From contig NZ_JAHWXO010000006.1 in NCBI RefSeq assembly GCF_019857205.1, forward strand, positions 1 to 64,000: 64,000 nucleotides of DNA, written 5' to 3'. This document shows positions 24,943 to 33,581 of the stretch, in pieces. Each line of letters begins with the position of its first letter. Position 1 is the stretch's first letter. The notes beneath the pieces were generated by a model. That model searched no databases and was not told where the DNA came from. It worked only from the letters and a program-made list of their open reading frames with translations. The DNA comes from Qipengyuania pacifica (lineage in GTDB: Bacteria; Pseudomonadota; Alphaproteobacteria; Sphingomonadales; Sphingomonadaceae). Made by a program: the position numbers and the translations under genes.

Positions 24943-25896
24943 GTGCGTAGTGTTTCCGTCCGTGCCATCAGTGCAGCACTCTGCTGCGTTCTCGTAACCG
25001 CGTGCGGCGGTGACGATTCGCCGACCCCGACCCCCACCGAAAGCCCGACGCCCGGACCCTCGCCGAGCCCCACGCCGACGCCAACCGAAGTCGATTTCGA
25101 TTTCTCCACCGATTTCACGTCGAGCATCACCAACTCGGCCTATGCCTTCGCCTATTTCGCGCCGGAAGGCGGCGCCGAAGTGTGGAGCGACGGTTCGCGC
25201 CGCAACGGCCAGAGCACGATCGCATATGAGGTCGCGCCGGAGAACGTCGAATACACTTGGCCCGACACGCTCGAGCTGGAAAGTTTCACGGCAGCAAACC
25301 TGCTGAACTCGTCCCCCACGATCAGGACATATCGCAAGGGAACGACAGACGGGCTTCAGATGGAGCTGCCGTTCGAGCACGTTCTGCGCGTAGCCTATGA
25401 AAAGTCGCAGTCATTCATCCGCGACACGGTGCCCGGCACGCTGCGCAGCTTCCGCTATGCGCTGTTCTTCAATCCGGTCACCACGGATACAACTATCACG
25501 GCGAACCTTTCCTATACAGGTACGCCGCAGGCGACCGGCGGCGAGGCAGGCGTTACGCCGTCCGGCGTTATTACGTCGCCCGAAACCACTTTGGTCGTCG
25601 GTCCTGACGGGAACAACATCAAGATCAACGGCACGATCCGTATTCTGGAAACCGTCAATGGTAATAACGTCGTACGGGCCGTTCTCCCCATTTCCGGGAA
25701 CGTGGGCACCAACGGATTCTTCAACGGGCTGATCGAGGACGAAGCCAATGGCTTCGCCGGCAATTTCGTCGGATCGCTCGCCGGACCTTCGCGCGAGGAA
25801 GTGTTCGTCGTCTTCTATGTCGTCAAGGTGGACGATGAAGGCGAGGAAGACGAAGACGATGTGCGCAAATACATCGGATCGCTGATCGGCAGCTGA
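24943..25896 (+). CDS. lipoprotein with Pro/Thr-rich linker (317 aa)
   Basis: A GTG start at 24943, preceded by GAGGGG at 8 bases, gives a lipobox (VTAC, Cys21). A Pro/Thr/Ser linker (SPTPTPTESPTPGPSPS...) follows, and then a beta-rich domain of about 250 residues with no cysteines and a strongly acidic end (DDEGEEDEDDV). The domain resembles transferrin-binding-like or beta-barrel lipoprotein modules by composition only (NFVGSLAGPSREEVFVVFYV near the end). No known family can be confirmed by eye. Confidence 0.65.
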   Translation: MRSVSVRAISAALCCVLVTACGGDDSPTPTPTESPTPGPSPSPTPTPTEVDFDFSTDFTSSITNSAYAFAYFAPEGGAEVWSDGSRRNGQSTIAYEVAPENVEYTWPDTLELESFTAANLLNSSPTIRTYRKGTTDGLQMELPFEHVLRVAYEKSQSFIRDTVPGTLRSFRYALFFNPVTTDTTITANLSYTGTPQATGGEAGVTPSGVITSPETTLVVGPDGNNIKINGTIRILETVNGNNVVRAVLPISGNVGTNGFFNGLIEDEANGFAGNFVGSLAGPSREEVFVVFYVVKVDDEGEEDEDDVRKYIGSLIGS

Positions 25897-25904
25897 TGCA
25901 TAAA

Positions 25905-25936
25905 CGGACGGGCAGGGCGACCGGCCCGCCCGTCCG
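25905..25936. terminator. inverted repeat between convergent lipoprotein and gmk genes
   Basis: CGGACGGGC (about 25906-25914) can pair with GCCCGTCCG (about 25926-25934), just before the gmk stop and after the lipoprotein stop. There is no clear T-run, but the position suits a shared terminator. Confidence 0.45.
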
Positions 25937-26584
25937 CTAGTTCATGAGTTCGCGAACGAAGGGGATCAGCCCGGTCTGGCGCTGGCGCTTCATGCGTTCG
26001 GCATCGAGAATTTCGCGCACTTTCGCAAAACACGCATTCACATTTTCATTGATGATGACGTAGTCGTAAGCATCCCAGTGGCTGATTTCCGCGCGCGCAC
26101 GTTCCATGCGGGCGGCGATCACATCGTCGGCATCGGTACCCCGGCTACGCAGCCGCCGTTCCAGTTCGGCGATGCTTGGCGGGAGGATGAACACGCGGAC
26201 GACGTCCTGCTGATCCTTCTGGTAGAGCTGCTGCGTGCCCTGCCAGTCAATGTCGAACAGAAAGTCCTGGCCTTCCTTGAGCGCGCCGCGGATCCGCCCC
26301 TTGGGCGTACCGTAGCGATGGCCGAACACAGGCGCCCATTCGTAGAAATCGTCTTCCTCGACCATGCGGTCGAACTCGGCGTCATCGACGAAATAATAAT
26401 GCACCCCGTCGATTTCGCCCGGACGGGGAGGGCGCGTAGTCGCGCTGACCGACAGTTTGATCTCTTCGTCGGCGCCCAGCAACATGCGGCTGATCGTGGT
26501 CTTGCCTGCACCGCTGGGCGATGAAAGGATGAAGAGCAGGCCCCGCCGGGCCAGTTTGTCGTGCGAAATCGTGGAATCGGTCAT
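25937..26584 (-). CDS. gmk: guanylate kinase
   Basis: The enzyme phosphorylates GMP to GDP with ATP. The 215-residue protein has the P-loop SSPSGAGKTTISRM (about 20-33), the GMP-binding TTRPPRPGEIDGVHYYFV (about 48-65) and the SRGTDADDVIAARM lid region. The ATG at 26584 gives the usual length; an in-frame ATG 24 bases earlier adds a non-homologous extension. A short hypothetical protein gene and sspB lie upstream. Confidence 0.95.
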   Translation of the reverse strand: MTDSTISHDKLARRGLLFILSSPSGAGKTTISRMLLGADEEIKLSVSATTRPPRPGEIDGVHYYFVDDAEFDRMVEEDDFYEWAPVFGHRYGTPKGRIRGALKEGQDFLFDIDWQGTQQLYQKDQQDVVRVFILPPSIAELERRLRSRGTDADDVIAARMERARAEISHWDAYDYVIINENVNACFAKVREILDAERMKRQRQTGLIPFVRELMN

Positions 26585-26639
26585 GCGCGCTGTTGGCGCA
26601 TGAGGCACAGGCGAATCAAGTCCTGCCGACGGATAAGTT

Positions 26640-27086
26640 TCAGTTCTTGTCGTCGCGTCCGGCCTGCCTGCGCAAGGACCGGTCGCCTTCTCTGCGGGCC
26701 TTGCGTTTCGACTGGCTGCGGTCGAACAGCACTTTCAGGGCAAGGCCGGTGCCCACCACCAGGGCCCCCGGAACAGAGCGGGTAGCGACTTTGGTCACGC
26801 CGTAAGCAGCCAGCGTTTGCAACATGGAGCGGTTTTCGACCGCTTCCTTGGCAAACTTCGTGCCGTATTGCTTGCCGAGGACGGCTTTCTCTACCGCCAT
26901 GCGCGACAGGCGCCCGGCACTGCGCAGCGCTATGTCATGAATGATGAGATTGGTGGCGGGGTTCGTGCTGGGCCCGGCGACCACGTGCCGATGCCTCGCG
27001 GCGCGATCGGGTGCACTGATGGGTTCACCGACCATGTCAGTGATGTGATCTGGTTTGTTCTGCCTGTTTTTCCGGCGTTTCGCCAT
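26640..27086 (-). CDS. conserved hypothetical protein between gmk and sspB (148 aa)
   Basis: The product is basic at both ends (MAKRRKNRQNK, and SKRKARREGDRSLRRQ) with a weakly hydrophobic helix near residues 103-118 (VPGALVVGTGLALKVLF). No domain is recognised. The layout suggests a peripheral or single-pass membrane protein with positively charged cytosolic tails. Confidence 0.6.
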   Translation of the reverse strand: MAKRRKNRQNKPDHITDMVGEPISAPDRAARHRHVVAGPSTNPATNLIIHDIALRSAGRLSRMAVEKAVLGKQYGTKFAKEAVENRSMLQTLAAYGVTKVATRSVPGALVVGTGLALKVLFDRSQSKRKARREGDRSLRRQAGRDDKN

Positions 27087-27118
27087 GTCCTGCCCCGCTT
27101 GCCGGGAAGGCCCGGCGC

Positions 27119-27622
27119 CTACTTCTTGCGGCCGAAATCGACCGTGACGACATTCGAACCGTCGTCTGCTCCCTTAACGCCTTCCTCTGCGGCCTGTTCC
27201 GTGCCGTCATTGTCGGGATGTTCGGTTGGAGCGGGGGCCATGTCGTTGACAGTGGCCTGAAACTGGAGCCCGAAGTCCACGGCAGGATCGACGAACTGCG
27301 TGATAGCCGCGTAAGGAATGTCCAGTTCTGCCGGCACCTGATTGAACGACAGGCCGACGGCAAAACCGTCTTCGCGGACATTGAGGTTCCAGAATTTGTT
27401 CTGGAGCACGATCGTCATTTCGTCAGGGAACCGTTCGCGCAGGCTGGCCGGGATGGATACGCCCGGAGCGTGTGTCTTGAAGGTGATGTAAAAATGATGG
27501 GCGCCGGGAAGTTCGCCGCCGCCATCTTCGATTTCACTCAGCACGCGCCCGACGACGGCGCGCAATGCTTCCTGGACGATGGAATCGTAAGGGATCAGGC
27601 TGTCGGGCGTCTCTTCGCTCAT
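27119..27622 (-). CDS. sspB: SspB-type ClpXP adaptor
   Basis: SspB delivers ssrA-tagged proteins to ClpXP. The 167-residue protein has the SspB barrel (HFYITFKTHAPGVSIPASLRERFPDEMTIVLQNKFWNL, over about 44-82, quoted here in two parts of the fold), then GLSFNQVPAELDIPYAAI, and a flexible acidic tail ending in VVTVDFGRKK, the ClpX-binding type C-terminus. Length is typical of the alphaproteobacterial form. Confidence 0.92.
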   Translation of the reverse strand: MSEETPDSLIPYDSIVQEALRAVVGRVLSEIEDGGGELPGAHHFYITFKTHAPGVSIPASLRERFPDEMTIVLQNKFWNLNVREDGFAVGLSFNQVPAELDIPYAAITQFVDPAVDFGLQFQATVNDMAPAPTEHPDNDGTEQAAEEGVKGADDGSNVVTVDFGRKK

Positions 27623-27736
27623 GCGCTGCTAGGTGGAGCGAGGCGCGTCATGGGTCAAGCGCTTTAAGCGCGCCTTTACCCTGCCGATATGCGCAATTTC
27701 TTGCGCCCCGCCCGCCAGCGCTCTAGCGCGGCTGCC

Positions 27737-28330
27737 ATGCGTACTGGCCGTATCGAGCGTAACACTGCGGAAACCAATATTCTTGTGGACGTCAATCTCG
27801 ACGGCACAGGAAGCTATGACGTTGCAACGGGCATCGGTTTCCTCGACCACATGGTCGAACAATTTGCGAAACATTCGCTGATCGACGTGACGCTGAAGGT
27901 CGAAGGCGATCTGCATGTCGATCAGCATCATACGACCGAGGACAGCGCATTGGCGCTCGGCCAGGCACTTTCAGCCGCTCTGGGCGATAAAGGCGGTATC
28001 GCGCGTTATGGCAGTGCCTATTCGCCCATGGACGAAACGCTGGCCCGGGTAGCGCTCGACATTTCCGGGCGACCCTATCTCGTGTGGCGCGCAGGCTTCA
28101 GCCAGGAAAAGCTTGGCGAGTGGGACACCGAGCTGATCGAACACTGGTTCCATTCGGTCGCGCAGACCTGCGGCCTGACACTGCATGTCGAACTGCTATA
28201 CGGTACCAACAACCACCATATCTGCGAGGCGATCTACAAGGGCTTTGCCCGTGCTATGCGGGCTGCGGTCGAAGTCGATCCGCGCAAGGGCGGCACGATC
28301 CCGAGCACGAAGGGGCAGTTGGGTGGCTGA
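27737..28330 (+). CDS. hisB: imidazoleglycerol-phosphate dehydratase
   Basis: HisB removes water from imidazole-glycerol phosphate in histidine synthesis. The 197-residue monofunctional form has the metal-binding motifs [14 protein letters not shown] (about 35), [14 protein letters not shown] (about 62-75), EHWFHSVAQ and [18 protein letters not shown] (about 157-174). The ATG at 27737 gives the family start [15 protein letters not shown]. It overlaps hisH by 8 bases. Confidence 0.95.
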   Translation: MRTGRIERNTAETNILVDVNLDGTGSYDVATGIGFLDHMVEQFAKHSLIDVTLKVEGDLHVDQHHTTEDSALALGQALSAALGDKGGIARYGSAYSPMDETLARVALDISGRPYLVWRAGFSQEKLGEWDTELIEHWFHSVAQTCGLTLHVELLYGTNNHHICEAIYKGFARAMRAAVEVDPRKGGTIPSTKGQLGG

Positions 28331-28949
28331 GATAGTCGCCCTCGTTGATTACGGCGCGGGCAATCTGCACTCGGTCGAGAACGCGCTCCGCAAGGTCGGC
28401 GCGACGGTAAAGGTTACGGCCGACCCGGACGTGCTGCGCGCGGCAGACCGTATCGTTCTGCCGGGCGTCGGGTCGTTCCGGGCCTGCGCCGAAGGACTGC
28501 GGGCCGAACAGGGCGTGATCGAGGCGATGCACGAACGTGTCTTCGTCGGCGGGGCGCCCTTCCTGGGCATTTGCGTCGGCATGCAGTTGCTCGCCGTGCG
28601 GGGGCTGGAACACGGCGAGACACCGGGTCTCGGCTGGATCGACGGGACCGTTCGTCTGATCGAACCGATCGATACCAGCGTAAAGGTGCCGCATATGGGC
28701 TGGAACGATGTGGCGCCCCTGCCGCATGCAAGAAGGCACGAAGTCGTCGCCGAAGGCGAGGCCTATTTCCTGCATTCCTACCACTTCAAAGCGCGTTACC
28801 GCGAAGATGTGCTGGCGATGAGCGATCATGGCGGCGGGCTGGTGGCGGCAGTGGGCCGCGACAATGTCGTCGGAGTGCAGTTCCATCCCGAAAAGAGCCA
28901 GGCCTACGGGCTGGACCTGCTGAGCAAGTTTCTGGAGTGGAAGCCGTGA
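28323..28949 (+). CDS. hisH: imidazole glycerol phosphate synthase, glutamine amidotransferase subunit
   Basis: HisH supplies ammonia from glutamine to HisF. The 208-residue class I amidotransferase has [14 protein letters not shown] (about 40-53), the nucleophile Cys in [11 protein letters not shown] (about 80-90) and the His/Glu pair in VQFHPEKSQ (about 190). The GTG at 28323 overlaps the end of hisB and starts [15 protein letters not shown], the family N-terminus. Confidence 0.94.
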   Translation: MAEIVALVDYGAGNLHSVENALRKVGATVKVTADPDVLRAADRIVLPGVGSFRACAEGLRAEQGVIEAMHERVFVGGAPFLGICVGMQLLAVRGLEHGETPGLGWIDGTVRLIEPIDTSVKVPHMGWNDVAPLPHARRHEVVAEGEAYFLHSYHFKARYREDVLAMSDHGGGLVAAVGRDNVVGVQFHPEKSQAYGLDLLSKFLEWKP

Positions 28950-29674
28950 TCGTTTTCCCCGCAATCGACCTGAAGGGCGGCGAAGTCGTCCGCCTTGCCG
29001 AAGGCGATATGGACCGCGCGACGGTCTATGGCGATGATCCGGCCGCGCAGGCCAGACTTTTCGACGCTGCCGGGGCAGGCCATCTGCATGTCGTCGATCT
29101 GGACGGCTCGTTCGCGGGTTCGGCGCAGAACCGCGAAGCGGTGGAGGCGATCGTCGCGGCATTTCCGGGTTATGTGCAATTGGGCGGCGGCATTCGCACG
29201 CCAGCCGATGTCGAAGGCTGGTTCGAGGCGGGCGTTGCGCGCATCGTGATCGGGACCGCGGCGCTGAAAGATCCGCAATTCGTCAAGGACATGGCCCGCG
29301 AGTATGAAGGCGGCATAGTCGTAGCGGTCGATGCGCGCGACGGCATGGTCGCGACCGATGGCTGGGCCGAAGTTTCCGATGTGTCGATTGTCGACATGGC
29401 GCGCCGGTTCGAAGACGCGGGCGTTGCCAGCCTGCTGTTCACCGACATCGGGCGCGATGGTCTGCTTAAGGGCGTGAACATCGACGCGACCGTCGATCTC
29501 GCGAGGCGCGTCGATATCCCGGTCATCGCCAGCGGCGGCGTGAAGGGGCTCGACGACATCCATGTCCTTTCGCTCTACGCCAATGAAGGCATCGAAGGCG
29601 TCATCACCGGGCGGGCGCTCTATGACGGGCGCCTGGACCTTGCGGCAGCGCTCGCCATGGCGGCAAGGCAATGA
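28946..29674 (+). CDS. hisA: phosphoribosylformimino-5-aminoimidazole carboxamide ribotide isomerase
   Basis: HisA performs the Amadori isomerisation before HisF. The 242-residue TIM barrel starts at a GTG that overlaps the hisH stop (GTGA), with [14 protein letters not shown] (Asp8), [13 protein letters not shown] (about 82), [15 protein letters not shown] (about 123-137) and [11 protein letters not shown] (about 195). All loops expected for HisA are intact. Confidence 0.94.
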   Translation: MIVFPAIDLKGGEVVRLAEGDMDRATVYGDDPAAQARLFDAAGAGHLHVVDLDGSFAGSAQNREAVEAIVAAFPGYVQLGGGIRTPADVEGWFEAGVARIVIGTAALKDPQFVKDMAREYEGGIVVAVDARDGMVATDGWAEVSDVSIVDMARRFEDAGVASLLFTDIGRDGLLKGVNIDATVDLARRVDIPVIASGGVKGLDDIHVLSLYANEGIEGVITGRALYDGRLDLAAALAMAARQ

Positions 29675-29690
29675 GGGTGAGGGTTTTGCC

Positions 29691-30461
29691 ATGACCGTGA
29701 GGGTTCGCGTCATCCCCTGCCTCGATGTGCGCGACGGGCGCGTGGTGAAGGGCGTCAATTTCGTCGATCTCAAGGATGCGGGCGATCCGGTAGAACAGGC
29801 CCAGGCCTATGACCGGGCAGGCGCCGACGAGCTTTGTTTTCTCGATATTTCGGCCAGTCATGAAGGACGCGGCACGCTGCTCGACATGGTACGCCGCACG
29901 GCGGAGGTCTGTTTCATGCCGCTGACCGTCGGAGGCGGCGTGCGCAGCGTCGAGGATGCCCGCGCATTGCTGCTGGCCGGTGCCGACAAGGTCGCCGTCA
30001 ATTCGGCTGCCGTATCCCGCCCTGAGCTGGTGCGGGAGATTGCCGAAAAGTTCGGTAGCCAGTGCGTGGTTGCCAGTGTCGATGCCCGCGCCGCAACAAG
30101 CGGTTCGGTGCGCGGCTGGGAGATATTCACCCATGGCGGACGCAAGCCGACCGGTATCGATGCCATCGAACACGCGATCAGGCTGGCGGAACTGGGTGCG
30201 GGGGAATTGCTGGTCACATCGATGGACGGCGATGGCACCAAGCAGGGATACGATGTCGAACTGACAAGGGCGATCGCGGATTCGGTTTCCGTGCCGGTGA
30301 TCGCCAGCGGAGGCGTCGGCACGCTAGAGCATCTGGTGGAAGGCGTGACGCGCGGCCACGCCAGTGCCGTTCTCGCCGCCTCGATCTTTCATTTCGGGGA
30401 ACATACCATCGCAGAAGCGCATGCTGCCTTGCGCGCGGCTGGGTTGCCAGCGCGCGGTTAG
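29691..30461 (+). CDS. hisF: imidazole glycerol phosphate synthase, cyclase subunit
   Basis: The 256-residue TIM barrel has the catalytic Asp11 in [17 protein letters not shown], the second catalytic Asp in [10 protein letters not shown] (about 130), and the phosphate loops [11 protein letters not shown] and [11 protein letters not shown]. It starts at an ATG with GAGGG about 11 bases upstream, 16 bases after hisA. A 53-aa PEP-CTERM-like gene separates it from hisE. Confidence 0.94.
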   Translation: MTVRVRVIPCLDVRDGRVVKGVNFVDLKDAGDPVEQAQAYDRAGADELCFLDISASHEGRGTLLDMVRRTAEVCFMPLTVGGGVRSVEDARALLLAGADKVAVNSAAVSRPELVREIAEKFGSQCVVASVDARAATSGSVRGWEIFTHGGRKPTGIDAIEHAIRLAELGAGELLVTSMDGDGTKQGYDVELTRAIADSVSVPVIASGGVGTLEHLVEGVTRGHASAVLAASIFHFGEHTIAEAHAALRAAGLPARG

Positions 30462-30534
30462 GGGGTTTCGTCCCGCGGCGGGACGACCCGACTTGATTGC
30501 AGGCGCCAGGCAACGAAGGTGGTAAGGGCGGCCC

Positions 30535-30696
30535 ATGACCCTCCAGTTCGTCTCGCTTGCTGCGCATATTGCGAATATCGGAGGCTCCACTGCCATGCAC
30601 ATGCAAATGGTCGAACCCAGTGCCATGGTGCTGGTTCTGATCGGGCTGGCCGGTGTAGTGGTCGGACGTTTCCTGCTGGGACGCAACCCGGATTGA
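30535..30696 (+). CDS. PEP-CTERM-like microprotein (53 aa)
   Basis: The product reads MTLQFVSLAAHIANI, then a short linker with MHMQMVEPSAM, then a membrane helix (VLVLIGLAGVVVGRF) and a basic end (LLGRNPD). The order PEP-like triplet, hydrophobic helix, positively charged end is that of PEP-CTERM sorting signals, with VEPS where PEPS is usual and GLAGVVVGR where GLAGLAVGR-type sequences are typical. The protein is nearly all signal. GGTAAGGGCGG precedes the ATG. It lies between hisF and hisE in the same orientation. It could instead be an ordinary single-pass peptide. Confidence 0.55.
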   Translation: MTLQFVSLAAHIANIGGSTAMHMQMVEPSAMVLVLIGLAGVVVGRFLLGRNPD

Positions 30697-30729
30697 CGCT
30701 GTAAGGGCGGTCCGTGCATAGCGCGGGTC

Positions 30730-31044
30730 ATGGAAACGTTATCCCGCCTTGAACAGACGATCGCGCAGCGACGTACGGCCGATCCGTCACAGAGCTATGT
30801 CGCGAGCCTCCATGCCAAGGGCCTGCCTCAGATCGCCCGCAAGCTGGGCGAGGAAGGCGTCGAAGCCGCGGTTGCAGTCCTTTCGGGAAGCGGTGAGGAA
30901 CTGGTCGGCGAAGCAGCCGATATTCTCTTCCACCTGATTGTCGCCCTGAATGCGCGCGACGTTCCGCTCGCCGATGTTCTGGCCGAACTCGACCGGCGCG
31001 AGGGCGTTTCGGGTATCGAGGAAAAAGTCAGCAGGAGCGTGTAA
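30730..31044 (+). CDS. hisE: phosphoribosyl-ATP diphosphatase
   Basis: HisE hydrolyses phosphoribosyl-ATP to its monophosphate, the second step of histidine synthesis. The 104-residue product matches the MazG-like fold with ARKLGEEGVEAAVAVLSGS (about 36-54) and GEAADILFHLIVALNARDV (about 60-78), carrying the metal-binding Glu/Asp residues. Its stop overlaps the ATG of the HIT gene (TAATG). Confidence 0.93.
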   Translation: METLSRLEQTIAQRRTADPSQSYVASLHAKGLPQIARKLGEEGVEAAVAVLSGSGEELVGEAADILFHLIVALNARDVPLADVLAELDRREGVSGIEEKVSRSV

Positions 31045-31439
31045 TGCCGATTGATCCGACCCAGCCGTATGACGACGACAATATCTTCGCCAAGATCTTG
31101 CGGGGCGAGATACCGTCGAACAAGGTCTACGACGACGAGTGGGCGTACGCCTTCGAAGATATCAATGCGCAGGCGCAGGTCCATGTGCTGGTCATTCCCA
31201 AGGGGCGATATGTCAGCTGGGACGATTTCAGCGCAAAGGCAGAGCCGGACGAGATCGCCGGTTTCGTCCGCGCTGTCGGCAAGGTCGCCCGCGATCTCGG
31301 GCTGGTGGAGCCCGGCTATCGCATGATGGCGAATATCGGCACACACGGGGGGCAGGAGGTCCCGCATCTGCATGTCCATATCTTCGGGGGCGAGCCGCTG
31401 GGGCCGATGATTGCGAGGGGACGCGGGGCGGGCAAGTAA
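31044..31439 (+). CDS. HIT family protein (HinT-like nucleotide hydrolase)
   Basis: The 131-residue protein has the histidine triad HLHVHIFGG (about 112-120), the N-terminal FAKILRGEIPSNKVYDD and an IPKGRY loop, as in HinT enzymes that hydrolyse AMP-lysine or aminoacyl adenylates. It is translationally coupled to hisE. No dedicated role in histidine synthesis is known. Confidence 0.92.
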   Translation: MPIDPTQPYDDDNIFAKILRGEIPSNKVYDDEWAYAFEDINAQAQVHVLVIPKGRYVSWDDFSAKAEPDEIAGFVRAVGKVARDLGLVEPGYRMMANIGTHGGQEVPHLHVHIFGGEPLGPMIARGRGAGK

Positions 31440-31565
31440 GTCGACCCGGTCCTGCGACGTAGCCGGAAAGAGGTTGACCGAATCCCTGGGGCCGGTTAAC
31501 GGGCCGCTTGATTTCGGCGCGTCGGAGCACCATCTCCGGCGCGCATTTATTTCACGAGAGACATC

Positions 31566-31691
31566 ATGAAGATCCGCAACAGCCTCAAGTCGCTCAAGAG
31601 CCGTCATCGCGATTGCCGCGTGATCCGCCGCCGTGGGCGCACCTATGTTATCAATAAGACCAACCGCCGTTTCAAGGCCCGCCAGGGCTAA
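31566..31691 (+). CDS. rpmJ: 50S ribosomal protein L36
   Basis: The 41-residue protein reads [17 protein letters not shown], then [24 protein letters not shown]. This is the zinc-free L36 form: the Cys-x2-Cys-x12-Cys-x4-His set of the classical form is absent and only one Cys remains. It belongs to the 50S subunit. It stands alone, with AGAGA before the ATG. Confidence 0.93.
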   Translation: MKIRNSLKSLKSRHRDCRVIRRRGRTYVINKTNRRFKARQG

Positions 31692-31780
31692 TTGCGGCTC
31701 CGCCCGATAAGGGCGGATGCGTTGTTCGACCGGCCCGGCTCCGACGAGGAGTGCGGGCCGTTCGTGTTTGAGGTGGCGTG

Positions 31781-32386
31781 ATGCAGGTCGAAGCGGTCGT
31801 GTTCGATGTGGGGCGAGTGCTCTATCAATGGCGTCTCGCCCAGCTGTTCGAGAAGATCGTCGACGATCCGGTGCGTTTACAGACACTGCTCGATGACGTC
31901 GTGACCGAGGAATGGCATTTCCAGCACGATCAGGGGAAACCTCTGTCGGAAATGGTGCCGGAACGGATCGCTCAGTTCCCCGATTTCGAACTGGAAATCC
32001 GTGCTTATGCCGCGCGTTTCAACGAAACCATTCCGGGGCCGGTGCCCGGCAGTCATGCGCTGGTGGATCTGCTCGACAGACGCGGTGTGCCGCTATTCGC
32101 GATCACCAATTTCGGACATGAATTCTGGGCGGGCTTCAGGCCCACGGCACCCATATTCGATACGTTTCGCGATATCGTGGTGTCGGGTACGGAAAAGCTG
32201 GCCAAGCCCGACGCGGCAATTTTCGATCTTGCCGAGACGCGGTTCGGCTATCCGGCAGAAGCGATGCTCTTCATCGACGACAATCACGCCAATATCGAAG
32301 GTGCGGCGAACTGCGGCTGGCAGGTGCATCATTTCGTCGATGCGCCTCGACTGGAGGCAGATCTCGAGAGGCGGGGGCTGATGTGA
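31781..32386 (+). CDS. HAD-superfamily hydrolase
   Basis: The 201-residue protein has motif I VFDVGRVLYQW (Asp8/Asp10 region), motif II ITNFGHEFWAG (about 107), the Lys in EKLAKPDAAIFD (about 142) and motif IV FIDDNHANIEGA (about 165). The pattern is that of HAD-IA phosphatases (YihX/epoxide hydrolase-like). Substrate unknown. A GTG one codon earlier (31778) is possible, but GAGG is better placed for the ATG at 31781. Confidence 0.85.
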   Translation: MQVEAVVFDVGRVLYQWRLAQLFEKIVDDPVRLQTLLDDVVTEEWHFQHDQGKPLSEMVPERIAQFPDFELEIRAYAARFNETIPGPVPGSHALVDLLDRRGVPLFAITNFGHEFWAGFRPTAPIFDTFRDIVVSGTEKLAKPDAAIFDLAETRFGYPAEAMLFIDDNHANIEGAANCGWQVHHFVDAPRLEADLERRGLM

Positions 32387-32412
32387 AAAAGACCCCGGCC
32401 TGAGCCGGGGTC
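32386..32412 (-). terminator. intrinsic terminator of the CC_3452 gene
   Basis: GACCCCGGC (32391-32399) and GCCGGGGTC (32404-32412) form a perfect 9-bp stem with a CTGA loop. On the minus strand it is followed by TTTTT (complement of 32386-32390), as expected for the leftward CC_3452 gene; it may also stop the HAD transcript from the other side. Confidence 0.85.
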
Positions 32413-32453
32413 CTGAGTTGCCACCCGATGGAGAGGGGTGGGGATCGACTGGA

Positions 32454-32795
32454 TCAGGCGTTGCACTTGGCAAGATTGTCGGCATCCAGAGCTTCATCCT
32501 TGGCGGTGAAGGATGTGATCTGGCCATGTTCGCGCTGCAGTTCGCGGCAGACGCGCAGCGGGCGCGAGTTGCTTTTCTGTGCAACACAGGTGGTGCCCTT
32601 GCAGGCCCAAGCCACGCCGCCGGCGATAGTGGTCGATGTCTTGGTCACCGGCTGTGCCAGTTCGACAGTATAGAACATGGAACCGGATTTTGCTTCCGCG
32701 CTGGACGGGGCGATGGCGGCGCCGAAGATGAGCGTGGTGTAAGCAAATGCGGCCGCAAGCGCGCCGACATTGGTTGATCGCGAGAGAGTGGTCAT
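32454..32795 (-). CDS. CC_3452 family protein (secreted)
   Basis: The 113-residue product has a signal peptide (cleavage near SAEA, about residue 35) and the CC_3452 pattern: MFYTVELAQPVTKTSTTIAGG, ACKGTTCVAQKSNSRPLRVCRELQ, and a terminal LAKCNA, with four cysteines that could make two disulfides. The family is found in sphingomonads and Caulobacter; function unknown. It is divergent from an HxlR regulator with a dyad operator in between, so it is the likely target of that regulator. Confidence 0.82.
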   Translation of the reverse strand: MTTLSRSTNVGALAAAFAYTTLIFGAAIAPSSAEAKSGSMFYTVELAQPVTKTSTTIAGGVAWACKGTTCVAQKSNSRPLRVCRELQREHGQITSFTAKDEALDADNLAKCNA

Positions 32796-32842
32796 GAGAA
32801 GTCCCTTTCTAATTGCAAATTTTTCAACGGAGATTGCTGTTG

Positions 32843-32867
32843 TTGCAACTAGGTTGCAATTCGCAAC
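32843..32867 (+). promoter_or_regulatory. overlapping GTTGCAA dyads, candidate HxlR operator
   Basis: TTGCAAC-TAG-GTTGCAA (32843-32859) is a perfect 17-base dyad. It overlaps a second dyad GTTGC-AATTC-GCAAC (32853-32867). Further TTGCAA/TGCAACC words occur at about 32813 and 32905. They all lie in the 183-base gap between the divergent CC_3452 and HxlR genes. Confidence 0.6.
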
Positions 32868-32978
32868 TTATCCTGAAAGGCCGGATAGCCGTATAGGTTT
32901 CGCAATGCAACCTAAATTTGAAGAATTTGGCAAAATGGTTTTTTGCGCTAGATAGGTTTCTGGAAAAGGACTGAAATT

Positions 32979-33533
32979 ATGGGCGAGATCCGCGAACCGC
33001 TGCGTGAATTGACCGAATGTGGCCTGCCACAGGCGTTGGAGGCGATGGGTGAACGATGGTCGTTCATGATTCTTCGCGCGAGCTTCAACGGACTGCACCA
33101 CTTCGAAGAATTTCTCACTGAACTGGGCATCGCCCGCAATATACTGTCCAACCGTCTCGCCAAGCTGGTTGAAAACGGAATTCTCAAGCGGGACCCCTGT
33201 GCCGACGACAAGCGCAAGATCGAATATCGCCTGACCGAAAAAGGGCTGGACCTGCTCCCGGCCATGGTGGCTCTGCGCCAGTGGGGGCAGAAATACGGCG
33301 CAGAGGTGGTCGAAAATCCCGTGCTGGTCGACGAACGCGACCGGTTGCCGATCGGGCCTACGTCGATCCTCAGTCACGATGGCCGCATTCTCGGCCCGGC
33401 AGACCTTCACCTCGTCGAACGGAACAATCTCGGAATTCGTGCGGATGGATCAAAAGCCGAAGGCGGCGAGCCGATCGATCGGGGCGACGTCGTACAATTT
33501 ACCGGCGGGCAGAAGACCAAGAACGCTGCTTGA
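32979..33533 (+). CDS. HxlR-family transcriptional regulator
   Basis: The 184-residue protein has the winged-helix HxlR domain (about residues 10-95: ALEAMGERWSFMILRASFNGLHHFEEF, split by the fold, then NILSNRLAKLVENGILKRD) and a C-terminal extension of about 75 residues containing a DRLPIGPTSILS motif, of unknown role. HxlR regulators bind short inverted repeats as dimers. Perfect GTTGCAA dyads sit directly upstream, suggesting autoregulation and control of the divergent gene. Confidence 0.85.
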   Translation: MGEIREPLRELTECGLPQALEAMGERWSFMILRASFNGLHHFEEFLTELGIARNILSNRLAKLVENGILKRDPCADDKRKIEYRLTEKGLDLLPAMVALRQWGQKYGAEVVENPVLVDERDRLPIGPTSILSHDGRILGPADLHLVERNNLGIRADGSKAEGGEPIDRGDVVQFTGGQKTKNAA

Positions 33534-33581
33534 GCAGTATCTACCCGCACAATCGGGCGAGGAGCCCCTGCTCACAGTGGT

